From Eumeta japonica (taxonomy: Eukaryota; Arthropoda; Insecta; Lepidoptera; Psychidae): a stretch of DNA of 64,000 nt. A program made the position numbers and the translations under genes. Below are positions 48,726-60,607 of this stretch, piece after piece (the first letter of the stretch is position 1; each line of letters opens with the position of its first letter). Location: assembly GCA_005406025.1 (NCBI GenBank), contig BGZK01001421.1, positions 91,963-155,962 on the forward strand. The letters are read 5' to 3'. Under the pieces are notes generated by a model, which was not told where the DNA came from, did no database searches, and worked only from the letters and a program-made list of their open reading frames with translations.

Positions 48726-48904
48726 TGAAAAATTTCTATTTATATTGGAACGGACATTGAAACGAAAACGAAATGTATAAATACCATTTCTAATGGCACT
48801 TATACATTTTTAAATAAAATGTTATCTTGTTATACAGTATGATCTTATTATATTAATTTTATATCCTATTTGCGAATAAAATCTACTACTATGTACAATT
48901 TGAT

Positions 48905-49165
48905 AACAATCTGTCCAGCCGTCAGACATCCTATATAGTATATTATATATACATATAATCAGATATACAAACATATTTCTACTTTTTTTAAATAAAAATA
49001 CCCTACAATTATCTTCAAACGATTTTGCGTCCAATGGCTAAAGTTGCATTTACGATCTGTCCAACCGTCAGCATATGACAAACATCCATACAAACATATT
49101 TCCACATTATTTATATTTCAAATAGCCTAACACCATCTACAGACGATCTTGCGTCGATAGGTTAT
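48905..49165 (+). repeat. Two-unit tandem duplication (~150 bp)
   Basis: AATCTGTCCAGCCGTCAGAC ... ATACAAACATATTTCTAC ... TCAAACGATTTTGCGTCCAA in unit 1 recurs as GATCTGTCCAACCGTCAGCA ... ATACAAACATATTTCCAC ... ACAGACGATCTTGCGTCGAT in unit 2. Moderately diverged. Confidence 0.7.
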
Positions 49166-49328
49166 AGCCTCATACCGATATGTTTAGTAGTTTTTGCGTG
49201 TTGCGCGGCCGAAGAAAAGTATATTTAATATACGTATAAGGTCGGATGTTGACCTTCGGGGATGTTTTTAAGATTCAGATCAGGTTATTTGCGTAAAGAA
49301 TTACGGTGCAGGTACACCATTAAAATAA

Positions 49329-49640
49329 ATATTTGACCTCACTTCTGGATGTCCTGTAGCTGAACATGGCGTGTGGTGCAATCCCATTTCTGATGTCGGG
49401 TTTCAAGCTTTGATGTGTGATGTTTTTAAAATTCGAAGCACTAGCGACATTCCCCAGTGGGATGACCCCATTGCTGCACGTGCAGTTATCCATGGTGCGC
49501 CCTCGAAGTCCTTTCATACGTCTAGTCGCCTCGAGTTCTCACACCGAAATGACCGCAGGCCACGCGCTCTGTCCTACTATTATAGGATGACACAAACAAC
49601 CTTCGGAAGCGCTCGACTTCACCGAAGATATTCGATCTGA
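49329..49640 (+). other. Unrecognised protein-like open frame
   Basis: Open for about 100 codons after an in-frame TAA, without a clear ATG at its start. The translation includes FDLTSGCPVAEHGVW, CNPISDVGFQAL and IPQWDDPIAARAVIHGAPSK, which is balanced and protein-like. No known domain recognised. Its 3' end overlaps the repeat hosting the hAT element, so it may be transposon-derived. Confidence 0.25.
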
Positions 49641-49702
49641 TGCCTGCCCGGTGAGCTGCACGTATGCGTAAACATCGGTCGGGTATCGTCGAGCGTTGTC
49701 GG

Positions 49703-49710
49703 GCGTCATC
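49703..49710 (+). repeat. Left target-site duplication GCGTCATC
   Basis: Identical to 50264-50271 and directly flanks the element. Eight bases is the hAT hallmark. Confidence 0.9.
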
Positions 49711-50263
49711 TAGGGATGACAATATAGAAAATAGTTGGATATTTTTTTCGATATAATGTATCGTAGTGTTCTATCGATAATTTGCGATATATCGAACAAA
49801 TATATCGATATATTAAAAATATCGAAACGTAAGTAATTACTTGTATTTGACTAGTCTATCTTTAATATTATATAGGGATCAGGTTAATAAGAGTCAAAAC
49901 ATTTAGAGAGAAGAAACAAATCAACTTTACATATAAATCATACGAAAAAGTAGACAAGGCCACAAAACCCAAAAGTCACATTTAGCATCATAAATCCCAG
50001 TAGTTTCTCTACACCTTGCAAAAACAAAATTTTTTACCCTTTTGGCTTGCGATCTGCTTCTCTGCTGTGTCAGAACCTGTGCGGCTGTGAATAAGTAGAT
50101 AAAAAGAAAAAAAAAATGGAATGTGACACGATATTTAGTATATCGGGTGAAATATATCGATATTACATTCGATACTAGATGATTCGATAATATCGGATTG
50201 AAGCGATATATCGCGTACATATATCGATATTTTTTAAATATCGATTTATATCGCTCACTACTA
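49711..50263. mobile_element. Non-autonomous hAT transposon with TATCGATA clusters
   Basis: A 553-bp element flanked by perfect 8-bp duplications (GCGTCATC). Ends are weak terminal inverted repeats: TAGGGATGACAATAT on the left, TAGTAGTGAGCGATAT on the right read inward. The octamer TATCGATA occurs four times, at 49772-49779, 49803-49810, 50155-50162 and 50222-50229, two near each end, with further CGATAT variants between. A minus frame (49927-50337) runs out of the element and shows no transposase motif, so the element depends on a transposase elsewhere. The intact duplications suggest a relatively recent insertion. Confidence 0.85.
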
Positions 50264-50271
50264 GCGTCATC
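50264..50271 (+). repeat. Right target-site duplication GCGTCATC
   Basis: Perfect copy of 49703-49710. Confidence 0.9.
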
Positions 50272-50773
50272 GGGTTTGTGGAGATGTCTTCGGATGGCAC
50301 AAACAACGTTCGAGTGTTTTCGGCCCCATGCTAACAAGTCGAAATGTGTCGCATCTAACGAATACTTATTGGTTAGGTTTAGAGAAGCAAATTAAAAATC
50401 GAATTAGGTAGCAATCAAAAACGGACGTAATTGCAATCATCTATTAATCAATAAGAACCAAAATTCACAATCTATTTCTTAAACAACAACTAAAATCGGT
50501 TATGCGGCTATATATATATACACATATATATCAACGAATCCTATTAAAATCAAAAATCAAATGGATATCATAAAACTTGACAATACAAACTTGAGTTAGC
50601 GGAAAACAGTAGCTTTAGAACTAGAAGTAACCTATAGCACGCAAGAATAATGCAACTTCCTATTAATAAAAGAATATTCATAGATGGATCAGTGATTCTG
50701 ATGAATAGCCATTACACAAAAACTGTTGCAAATTGTATAGCTTTCTAATATAGTCTATAGAATATTTAGATCA
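50272..50773. other. Gene-free stretch between two transposons
   Basis: Contains the end of the hAT host repeat and AT-rich unique DNA with a TATATA run at 50511-50530. Confidence 0.5.
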
Positions 50774-52090
50774 GGGCCGAAAGTTTTTTCGTAATCTCTA
50801 AGTTTAAAGTTGCAGCAAAATATGTTTGGTTGTGCTTTCTATATCTGGCTAGTTTGATACCATAAAATAAATGATATTAAAAAAAAAAAGGAAACCGATG
50901 TTGCGCCATTTTTCTATTGTTTTTTTTTTGTGTACCAAAATAAATGAATCAAACATAGAAATTCGACATATTTTGAAGTTTTATTACAAAAAAGGGAAAA
51001 ATGTGACATAAGCCGTGAAAAAAATTGTGACCTTTATGCAGTGTCGGTAAGAGTAGCAAAAATTGGTTTAAGCGTTTTCAGTCCAGTAATTTTGATGTAA
51101 AAGACGAATCTCGCTGTGGTTGACCTTTTACAGGTAAAGTCAATGCCATTTTGGAAAAAGATCAAAATATTAGTTCCTACGACATAGCTGAAAAGCTGGG
51201 AATTGACCACAAAAGAGTTTTCAACTATTAGAAAAAAGCTGGATATCCAAAAAAGCTCGATACTTGGGTCCCACACGAGTTCACTAAATGAATCGTGAAC
51301 TTATTTGCGGTACTCTATTGAAACGTAATGAAACCAAACCGTTTTTAAAAAGATTGATCACTAGTGATGAAAAATGGATTACATACGACAAAAGCGTGCG
51401 AAAAAGATCATGGTCAAAAGGCCAGCAAACTCCACCATACACATAGCATCAACTTATTGCGAGTTACGCATAAAGTAACTCGCAATAAGTTGATGTTTGT
51501 AATACATTATGATTACAAACATCAACATATGACATAAATTATGATGTAAAATAATGAATAGATGTTAAATATATATGCTTTTACGATGTATATTCATTAT
51601 TATCTATTATAACGAATAATGAAGGCCATTATTCATTATGAGCTTTTACCGTCGGGCAAAACCATCAATTCGTATCTCCACTTTCAACAGTTTTCAGCAA
51701 CAGACTCAAGCTAGAAGCAGAGAAAAAGCAGTCGGAACTGATCAACAGAAAGGGTTTGTCACCATGATAACGCGAAACCATAAACACCTCTAGTCACTCA
51801 ACAAATATTGAGAGAGTTTGGTAAGGAAGTGCTTATGCATATCCACCATGTAGCCCTGACCTTGCCACCCTCAGATTTTTACGTGTTTCGGTCTTTTCAA
51901 AATTCTTAAGGTAGGTTAGGTTAACATCAAAAGAGGACTGTCAAACCTACTTGTCGAAGTTTTTTGATCAGAAGTTGCAACGTTTCTACAGCAGTGGGAT
52001 TATGTCACTACATACACTACACTATTTAGAAAGTGCCCACAAATTGTTGAAAACAATTGAGCTTTATATATATATTATCATTAAATGTGC
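50774..52090 (+). pseudogene. mariner transposon relic 3, internally rearranged
   Basis: Starts with CAGGGCCGAAAGTTTTTTCG, matching the family of the relic at 38340-39465, and keeps most of the transposase ORF with stops and shifts. The N-terminal part includes AEKLGIDHKRVFNY (51190-51231) and YPKKLDTWVPHEFTK. The core reads FLKRLITSDEKWITYDKSV then RKRSWSK (51334-51420, first catalytic Asp region). Later come FSATDSS-type text, INRKG, and LAPS/SDFYVF-like text. Between about 51447 and 51630 the expected sequence is replaced by an inverted copy of a local block and AT-rich filler. No functional protein is possible. Confidence 0.85.
51447..51526. repeat. Two overlapping perfect hairpins inside the mariner relic
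   Basis: Hairpin 1: 21-bp perfect arms at 51447-51467 and 51475-51495, 7-base loop. Hairpin 2: 15-bp perfect arms at 51489-51503 and 51512-51526, 8-base loop. The word GTTGATG (51489-51495) belongs to both, so the two foldings are mutually exclusive. Hairpin 1's right arm (CTCGCAATAAGTTGATG) is in normal mariner orientation; its left arm, with ACATAG before it, is the inverted copy. Confidence 0.9.
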
Positions 52091-52146
52091 ATAAAATATG
52101 ATGAAAAATTATTCTAAATTTGTATATAAAAATTCATATAATTAGG

Positions 52147-52180
52147 AAGGATATGTTCATATAATTATGAACATATCCTT
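52147..52180. repeat. 34-nt perfect hairpin
   Basis: AAGGATATGTTCATA (52147-52161) and TATGAACATATCCTT (52166-52180) pair perfectly around a 4-base loop (TAAT). Lies just beyond the mariner 3' end. Confidence 0.9.
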
Positions 52181-55100
52181 GGTGCAGCATGGTAAAATGC
52201 ATATCAATTCCTAAGTATAAACAATAAAGTATTCATAAAAAGAAAACCTTATAAAAATAAAAAAATAAAATAAAATAAATATATGGTATTATCGATTGTC
52301 TATTCGATGTCTATGACTTGTTGAGTGTTTGTTTTACTTCTATCACCTTAGATGAGTCTTTCTGTTTGACAGCACTTTCATAATACTAACATTTGCGATT
52401 GAAATTTCGATGACCTGAGTTGAAATTATTGCGTTTTTAATTCGTTATTCATCGAATCTCAAAATAAATGAGAATCTGCATTGCTTTGAAACTTTATGAT
52501 GACTTTTACTTCTAATAATGTAAATGAATAGATTTTCTATAGCAGATAGAGGAGTCAACGAGAATGCCAGCCATCAAAAAGAAGGTGGCCATCGCTGCCC
52601 GTGGACACTTGTAATTCCAAAGGAGTCATGATTCTTTGCCGATCTATATCTGGGGAAAGGAGAGTAGGTTGATGGAAACGGTAGTGATGGAGGGGAGAAT
52701 GGGGTGATGAAGGAGGAGTGGGCCACTAGAACCCTTATAAGACAAAACGCAACAGCAAAAGCTTTTACTTTATATCTGTAATATTCTGTATCAGTGTGAT
52801 ATTTTATAGTCGAGGTGGCACAGTTTCGTGCCAATTGACCACAGTATGACACTATCATTTGCAGTGGTAAAGCTAGGATTTGAATGTACTGTACATAAAG
52901 TAAAAAATTGATTATTTTTTGAATAAGCACCATCATAGTGGCCCAGATGGACGAATATTTGCACCATGTTATTAATACGATAGTTGTAGGAGGGTCCTTG
53001 ACATTGACCGTTGCGATTCATTTTTTGTTCTTACTTCACTAATTTTGCCCTTCATATAATGTTGTGTATCGTACCGTTTCATTTTCACCAGGTTATTGAA
53101 TATATGCGTTGTGTTAGGATTCATTTAACCCACTGTCAAGCCTTCTATAATCATTCTATTTCAGATTAAGAGCCTCAGATCTTGAGCTCTTTGCGTGGTC
53201 TCAGTGCGAATTGGGGGCTGATATTGATCGTTATCACTAATGTGACGATAATATCCGGCACGATGGCGTAACTGACTCTCAGAAGCAAGGAATGAATAGC
53301 TTGATTTGATCGTGTTATCTGATTTCACGGAGAATCAATAATAATGAAATTAGCCTTGATGTTTCTTTGATGACGCTCCGTTCTAAGTATCACATAGTCT
53401 AAATAATTTTTTATATAAATTAAACGTTGTGATTTTTGATCGCATTTTTGTGGTATATCATATTTTTCATACTTATTTTGTCTTTATTATAAAACTATTT
53501 GCATAAAGGATTAGACGATTTACATATTATACATAATTTAAAAGATGACATAATAATAAACTAAGATGAGCAATAAATCGGACTAGTCATTTAGACTTAT
53601 GGAAAAAAACATAGAAAATTAATTTAAAAAGTTTTATTGCTATAGGAATTATGATTTAAAATTATAATTACTTATAAAATAATATACTAGAAGACAATAT
53701 ATTAACAAACAATTCAACATATGTACTGTTCATACTCAATTTATTTGGAATCCTGTAAGCTTTCTCGCTAGTGTGTACGAGGTATTAGTGGGAGATTCTT
53801 AGCTAGCATCGAAATTCGCGTGAGGGTACTCACGCTCAGATCTAATTTCCTTTGTTGCCTGAACGCGACGGACGTAACTAAAGAGAGTGTACAGTAGAAG
53901 GAAAACTTCGTTGTAAATCGGAATGTGCTTCGTTTCAGTTTATTTACGCTGTGTCAAACGTATTCTCCTATCGCTGCTATAGTTATTTCAGGACCAGAAA
54001 AAGCCATCGACTCTACGACATCTATTCGTGGTCTGTGTCTCAATCGTGAGCTTTCAGTCTCTGTTTGCAAGCAAATTTTATAGCCTGTGATTCCGAAAGT
54101 GGTTTTAAAATGACAAAGCACATATTAATGGAGCGGGGATACTTATTGACAATTGTTTGTACATCGTGGTAACGTCCAATTTAGTATATTGCTCCACAAG
54201 TGCTTACGTTGATCCTCGCTAGGATATTCCGTACTTGTTTGCACTATTTTATGGTATAGTCCATAAGCTGTATTGATCTATTCTATTTCGTGAGGTGTTA
54301 ATTCGCAGAAATCCATAATTAGACGCTTGCCAGCAACATGCACTAACATGCAGCATGCAACTCACCGCTGACCCTCGAATCTGTTCCCCCACTACGAATC
54401 CTTATCTAACGAATTGAATATAAATCCAAAGAATTGACAAATATATTTACTACGTAAGCAAGTTTTCATTGTTTATTTATCTTAGTCTGCTAAATAGTTA
54501 TACTGTAATTTCTACATACATTTCATGGCAACCAGGAACATTCTCAGGAAAATGCAGACAGTCACATCCACCAGGGCGTAAGGTGCGTTAAAACATTCGA
54601 CAAATGCGGACCCAACCTCCTCATGTGATACGCAGTCACGCAAATACTGATCTGTAAAATGAGTATACTCCATGACATTGGAATGTATGTCAGTTATTAT
54701 GACCACCTTGTGTACATTTGGAAGTTTTTTTTCATATATATAGTACTTAACCATGGTTTGTTGTTTATTAGGCGTAGGTCTTTATTTTAGCATTAAGATT
54801 GCAGAAATAAATTCTTTTTCCGAACAAGAGTTCGGGAAAACAACTTATTTCGATTTTCATCTCATACGAGAAAATTTTGTTAAATTACATATCTACTCAT
54901 CTTTAAACATATTTTACTACCTAAAAATTGTTATATAAAAACGAATATTTTTTATGCTTAATTTTAAGTAATATAATTAAATGATACTGAATAAGTTTTA
55001 CTAGACTTTCCTTCACGTATTTTAAATTGGCCCTAATTTTAATATCACGCTTGATTTGATATTCAGCTATTGCATTGGGTTTAGTAACATAATAGTTAAG

Positions 55101-57339
55101 TTTAGTAATGTATGTTAATCCTGCAATACCTTCAAGAGGGTATCGCATCACCATTAACGACTAAGAGATGCTGTGTCAGATAATTATCTGTTGCTGATCT
55201 CAAGTAGTTCCAGGCAACTTTCGAAAGTGATCCAAAAGTAATTTGAAAGTAGTAAGACTCGGCGGCGATATCGCTCTCGCGAAAGATGTGGTGTAGCGGT
55301 CATCAGTTATCTTTACTTGTGTGGCGAATGTAGCGAATGTTCTCTCTAGTGAATATCTTAGTACTTTTAGAGAATAATTCTTGAGTTGAAGTCGATGATC
55401 CGTCATGATTTTGTCTCCTTAATACATGCGATCAAGTTGAATTTTCTTTTAAATATAATATCACAGACAGGAATATATTTTTAAACGCTGAATGCTGCAT
55501 AGAGGATTTCGAAAATTTTCGATAATATGCATTTTAAATCTTTGATATATTCTTCGAAATGTGTTACGCGTTCAAGAAAGTTTGTTTAGTATCAGTCAAA
55601 ATAAATTATGAAATATATCTGATTCCGACTTGTTATGAGTCAAGGGAAACAAATTTAAATTAGTTAATACAGATATCGATTTCGACGTGTTACAATCTTA
55701 ATACTAAATATCATGTATGGGATTAGCTTCTCGAAAACGGCTTAGATAAAAAAATTTATTTGCATAATGTTTTACTTTACAAGTTCTTCTAAATAGGTGT
55801 TATCTCTGATAAAAGAAAAATAATTTACATAAATTTGGAGAGTGATTACTTGGTAGACTTTTGCTGTGGCCAACCAATATGAGAGTTGTGAGACATTACA
55901 ATCTCGCAAAATACGGACGTGAATGCATAGACGATGCTGGCTGATTTCTAGAAAATCTAAATAATGAAGTAGGTTAAAATTCTGTTAGCAAAATAAATCA
56001 TAAAACTTTATCTAGAAATTGACTGTCTTCATATCGTTGCAATAATAATGTGGTTGTGGCATTTTACATAGACATACCTACGTAATATCCATAAATTTCA
56101 ATTCTGGTTCAATTTTCTTCACATCTTAAATGTTTTGGTCTATATTTTTGACTGTTTAATTATCGACTTTTGCATACAATTTTGCAAAATCTGTAAACTA
56201 ATAGTTTCTTTAAAAAATATTTACAATTTACAAAATGATGAAACATCTCGTATAAATACAAAATTAACAGAATTCTTTTGAATATTGTATAAGATGACGT
56301 TATGTTGAGGTTTGTTAAACATATAATTTAGCTTAGGGCACAATTTAGGCGTCGGCTCATCAGACACCTACCTCACTACTTATATTTACAACAGATCAGT
56401 GCCATGTGTTGATAAAATTGAAATTGTCCTTAACCAAAACCTGAATAACATTTCGGTTTTCCTGAACTTCAGGTATTGATCATAAAATTGACCGAATGAT
56501 CTTCAGATAGAGACAACCTGAATTATAGGTATTGATCATAAATTAAACTTAACGATCTTTAGATAGAAAACAAGCGGCTAGCTTTGACTTTGTAGCGCGT
56601 CGTTTATGTCATTCACGCCTGACACATTCTATAAAAGGCTTTTAGTGTGCAGTTTAAATGGAACACGTTTGTGTGTATTTAAATATACATGAACATAGTC
56701 GTTAAAATCTCCACAATATAATAATAATGTTTATTACGTCTATTGTGAAAAATTGATATCTATACATATTCAGTCATTTTTGCGAGTGACGCCAATAAAT
56801 TTAAAAGTTTAAGGGGACGTTGATGTAAATATTTAAATGAAGAAGTTTAATGAGCGAATTGCAAATGACACTGTTCGTTTGATTTTTTTAAGTGTCTAAA
56901 ATAAATAATTAAATAAAAAGTGTTTTCTCATAAAATCGAAAAGAACCAAAAATATAATCGATTGATTATATTTCTCAACAGATGTTGAATTCTTAATACT
57001 AAGTGTTACGATTCCATATAAAGGCCCTTTGTTATAGGCAACTGTCTCTTTAAAGTTGGATTCGTGTTACGTACGGCCGGGTATTTAAAGCTCATTTTTA
57101 GAAAGGGCTCAATTCTATTAATACTTTTTTTTTTGTCATTCAAGGCCTATCTAGAAATCTTTATCTTCAGCAAGATATTTTTCAACTGGTATGCTTTTAG
57201 CGAGCGTTTGCCGACAGCCAATAAACAAAATGCGTTTGATATATGCACGTTTGGATTTTAGAGCAAACAAAAAGGTAAATACGATTATTTTGAATTTAAA
57301 TTCGTATATTTGATAAGACGGTTCTGTTTTCGTCGAGGT
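52181..57339. other. Long gene-free stretch
   Basis: No gene recognised. Frames checked: 52574-52936, 52791-53021, 54512-54754, 54753-54938 and 55200-55406; none shows family motifs. The text near 52590 (CATCGCTGCCCGTGGACACT) resembles a known lepidopteran repeat phrase, so 52560-52740 may be a repeat fragment. A 10-of-11-bp hairpin (TTTTTCCGAAC / GTTCGGGAAAA) is at 54815-54840. Confidence 0.5.
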
Positions 57340-57620
57340 CGCTAGGTGTCGTTTTGATAGCCGTCAGTGGCTCTCGATCGGAGTCAATCGTAATTCGGTA
57401 TATCGGGGTGGCGCCAGGTGGTGTATAAAGTAGGCGACATTACTATGCGGCCGACCTCCGCTCCGTATTACGCTAATCGTAAATAAATCTTTGAGAAAGC
57501 GCCCCGCGTCGTAAATTGGGCGCGTGACTCCACCTGCCCCCTGGCCGAGCGCCCGGCGCCCCGGCCCACGGAGTCTGGCGTTTTACGAGGACCAAACTGA
57601 CTTATAAGGTCCATAATGCA
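57340..57620. other. GC-rich non-coding island 10
   Basis: GC-rich at 57480-57600 with no credible frame. Includes GGTGGCGCC at 57407-57415, like the core of the Drosophila CTCF motif (GTGGCGCC). Candidate regulatory or boundary element, unproven. Confidence 0.4.
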
Positions 57621-58429
57621 ACTAAAGGGTGACTGTGATACGTACGGGTACCCTTAAGATATTGAAAAAAATATGTTTTGTTTGATATGGGTCGTTTTTG
57701 ATGTTTAAACAATCAATATTACCATTGGAAAATATAGAGTGATGTTAAATAAATTGTAATATTGTACGGTGTTTTAATATTTTACACAAATAGAAATACA
57801 CGGGAGTCACAAACGGGTATACCAATCCTCAAAAAAAAGATAAAAATGATAGAATTTAATTTAATTTGTTTTGAAATATCGTAAATATATATTAATATCA
57901 ACTCGAGTAGGTATTTATAGTACGTTAATATTCTACCAAACATTCTCGCTTCTTTAATTAAGGCTTCTTTATTTGTAGACATAAATGTCTTAAATTACTG
58001 ATGATACAGAGAGTGCTGTCAAATAATGTCCTTTAATTTCACTAGTGTTATATTATCAATATTGCACAATAAAGATAACGAACTGTTTGTTTTTTAACAA
58101 CTCCGGTATTTATTAACCGATAATACTTCAATTTATTGCTATTAAATATAAGCTATTTTTATATTTGATTGAGCAATATTATACTTCCAGTATTAATTAA
58201 TAATGTTATATTTATTTTAATTAAAACATGGTATGCATTCGATGCTCCTTAAAATATATTGTCAAAACAAATATCATATTATGAATTTGCCTTTATTTAA
58301 ACGTCTTTAAAGTATTCTGTAATACAATGATTTCAATTGTTAATTTTTGGAATCTCTGCAACAAGCAAATTTAATAATTTATTTAGACAAATCGAAAAAC
58401 AGCGGAAAACAAATCACACCGCGACTCGA
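57621..58429. other. AT-rich gene-free stretch
   Basis: Nothing recognised. Confidence 0.5.
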
Positions 58430-58620
58430 ACCATCGACAAGATAATATTTATCGTGGCCCATCCCAAGGATACGCCTTCGACCGGTAATTCAGTCGCTTC
58501 CGCGCGCGTTGTTCTTTATTGACAACCGCATCAGGTTTTGCTATTGGCACGTCCGCGCCCAGCGCGCTGCCGCTGGCCGGCGATAACTCGGCGGAAGGGC
58601 GGAATACGGATTGATAGATT
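58430..58620. other. GC-raised non-coding island 11
   Basis: Moderately GC-rich (CGCGCCCAGCGCGCTGCCGC, 58553-58572), non-repetitive. Frames across it (58337-58522, 58538-58825) not recognised. Confidence 0.35.
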
Positions 58621-59094
58621 TTTTGTTACCAATGAAAATGTTTACAATACATCACTTCCACTGCCGTTCGAAGTGTTTCGTGTCGCGACTAGATTTCATC
58701 CTCGGTTTATAGAATGCGTACCTCATGTACGTAATTTCATCGGCGACCTATATAAGTTCGATTTCTATCCCGATGACGGTTTCGTTCGCGATATCGATCT
58801 CTTTTTTCTCTCTAAATTATCTTAATCTCCTGACCATATGAAAAATTGGAGAAAATCTCTGACGTTCTCTGAATTTTCTGAATTTCTATCAAATCTTGAA
58901 CTCAAACAAAATATCAGTTTCTATTTATAACCTAGATTACCGATTTTGATAGCAGGTTTCGATTTGAATGCAGATTACGGTATCAATTCTTATTTCAGTT
59001 CCGTTTTTAATGGCTCCTAATCGTTATGCGAAATCGTAGTAATGTTAAAATTAGTTTGCTGCTAGCAAATAATTCAGAATTAAAATTTATACCA
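58621..59094. other. Gene-free stretch, possible CCCGGT-type repeat remnant
   Basis: 58740-59015 has repeated GTTTCG / GATTTC-type words reminiscent of the repeat at 30855, but no firm anchor was found. Confidence 0.3.
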
Positions 59095-59290
59095 ATTGAT
59101 GCCCTAAATTGTCATTAAATCAAGATTCTACATATTTTTATTTCATTGGTTATAAAATAACACTTGAAATACGTCATAATCATGTTCTTTGCGAATTTAC
59201 ACTATACCATTCGCTCGTAAGGTAATTTCCCCTCAAGAAGAACGAAGAAAAAACTTATGCTTAGCTCTTTTTCGATTTCATCACACATGG
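59095..59290 (+). mobile_element. LINE 3' end fragment, second copy
   Basis: TACCATTCGCTCGTAAGGTA then CCCCTCAAGAAGAACGAAG (about 59206-59246) aligns with TACCACTCGTTCAGAAGG ... CTCTCAAGAAGAACGAGG at 9551-9592. Followed by TTAGCTCTTTTTCGATTT, as in the family I recognise. Confidence 0.6.
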
Positions 59291-59734
59291 CAAAAACAAA
59301 TACAAAACCATTCATTAACGAAATTGGCGGAATGAAGTCGAGCCGATTACCTCCATGGATAATTTTTTTCTTAATTTTCGGAAACGTATAGTATCCGTTA
59401 TTACTGAGTGATTGTTTAATAATAGTATTAAATTTATATAAATGTAAATGTTGTATATCCATAGGGAACCCAACGAGCGTGGGTACATAGAGGACCTTAT
59501 ATGAGTTTGGACTTAACATAGTCGACTAACATGTAAACACAAGTTTATTTTGATTTCCGGTATTTTATTATTTTGATTGGATTTATTTTGATTTTGAGTT
59601 TATGTTGTTCACTATTTCTTTTAAACATTTCTATATTTTTCTACTTATAATGAATTTTAGTAAGCGAATTTGGTTAAGATTCTAAGAGTTAAAATTCTAA
59701 TTTCTTTAAACTTACTCCTAAGATATATATGAGG
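59291..59734. other. Gene-free stretch between LINE fragments
   Basis: A 105-codon minus frame at 59202-59519 overlaps the LINE fragment and is not recognised. Confidence 0.4.
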
Positions 59735-60607
59735 TCCGAGCTTCTAAATTGCGCGAATAGCCCACTTCTACAGCATAAAAATTCTATAAATAATCACGGC
59801 ATGTCCCCATAGCACGATGTCATACGACATCAGGCTATGGAAACAGGCAAAATAAAGTAATCTAGCGGCTTCAATGTCTGATAAATTTTGTATTCTTTTT
59901 TGACGTCATAGACGGTAGAACTAAGCCTTTTCGTCAACTTACTGTTATGAGCACCCCATTGAAGCCTGTTATCTACAACAATTCCCAAGAATACAGTGGC
60001 ATTAACAAATTTGAATTCTTCGTTTCATACTGTAATAGTTTCGGATCCATATCTTATATTTAGAAGTGAAAATTTTATACATTTTGTTTTCATTGCATCA
60101 ATAAATAAATTATTTGCCTTAAACCATTTCTCTGCTTTCGAGATAGCGTTGTACACACTGTTGTCTGTACTGTGGGCTGTTTTCTTTTAATTTTGAATAA
60201 CAAAGAAGGAACATCTGCAAACAACACTGTTTCACGAACATCCTCAACATGGTCAGTAAAGTCATTTATATCGCTTAAAAACAGAAAGGGACAAAGAATT
60301 GATCCCTGTGATACACCCATGTAGACTACAGGTCCAGATGATCTTGTGCCATTGACATCAACAATCTGACCTCTGTTCAAATACGATGACCTCAAATACG
60401 ATTTAAGAAGGTCAAATGCCCGGCTTGTTATTCGTTAATGGCGTAGTCTCCGATAAGATATTCATCATAAACAGAATCAAATGTCTTAGAGAGATCGTAA
60501 AATACGCTGATTGCATCTCGCGAATTATCCCAGGGTTATAAAATTTGTTGCACAAGATCAACGCCAACATCGATTGTTGGCCGACTCCCGAATAAATCCG
60601 ATTGTTT
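59735..60607 (-). pseudogene. Non-LTR retrotransposon reverse transcriptase fragment (jockey-like)
   Basis: Minus-strand translation in shifting frames gives, in order, FGSRPTIDVGVDLVQQI, RDAISVFYDLSKTFDSVYDE, RAFDLLKSYL, QIVDVNGTRSSGPVVYMGVS then QGSILCPFLFLSDIND, TVLFADVPSLLFKIKRKQP, and further down VNATVFLGIVVDNRLQWGAH. These are the palm and thumb blocks of a non-LTR reverse transcriptase. The catalytic FADD box is mutated to FADV, and several frameshifts and stops are present. Both ends are truncated. Dead fragment. Confidence 0.85.

Larger units (their letters stand above)
49586..50335 (+). repeat. ~146-bp-period repeat interrupted by a hAT element
   Basis: GATGACACAAACAACCTTCG at 49586 and GATGGCACAAACAACGTTCG at 50293 are similar. 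Removing the 553-bp element and one 8-bp duplication leaves a spacing of about 146 bp. A related unit is at 13175-13260. Confidence 0.55.

Noticed and set aside
54512..54754. 80-codon minus frame
   Set aside because: Some balanced composition (ending near FLRMFLVAMKCM) but no recognised family, promoter or homologue.
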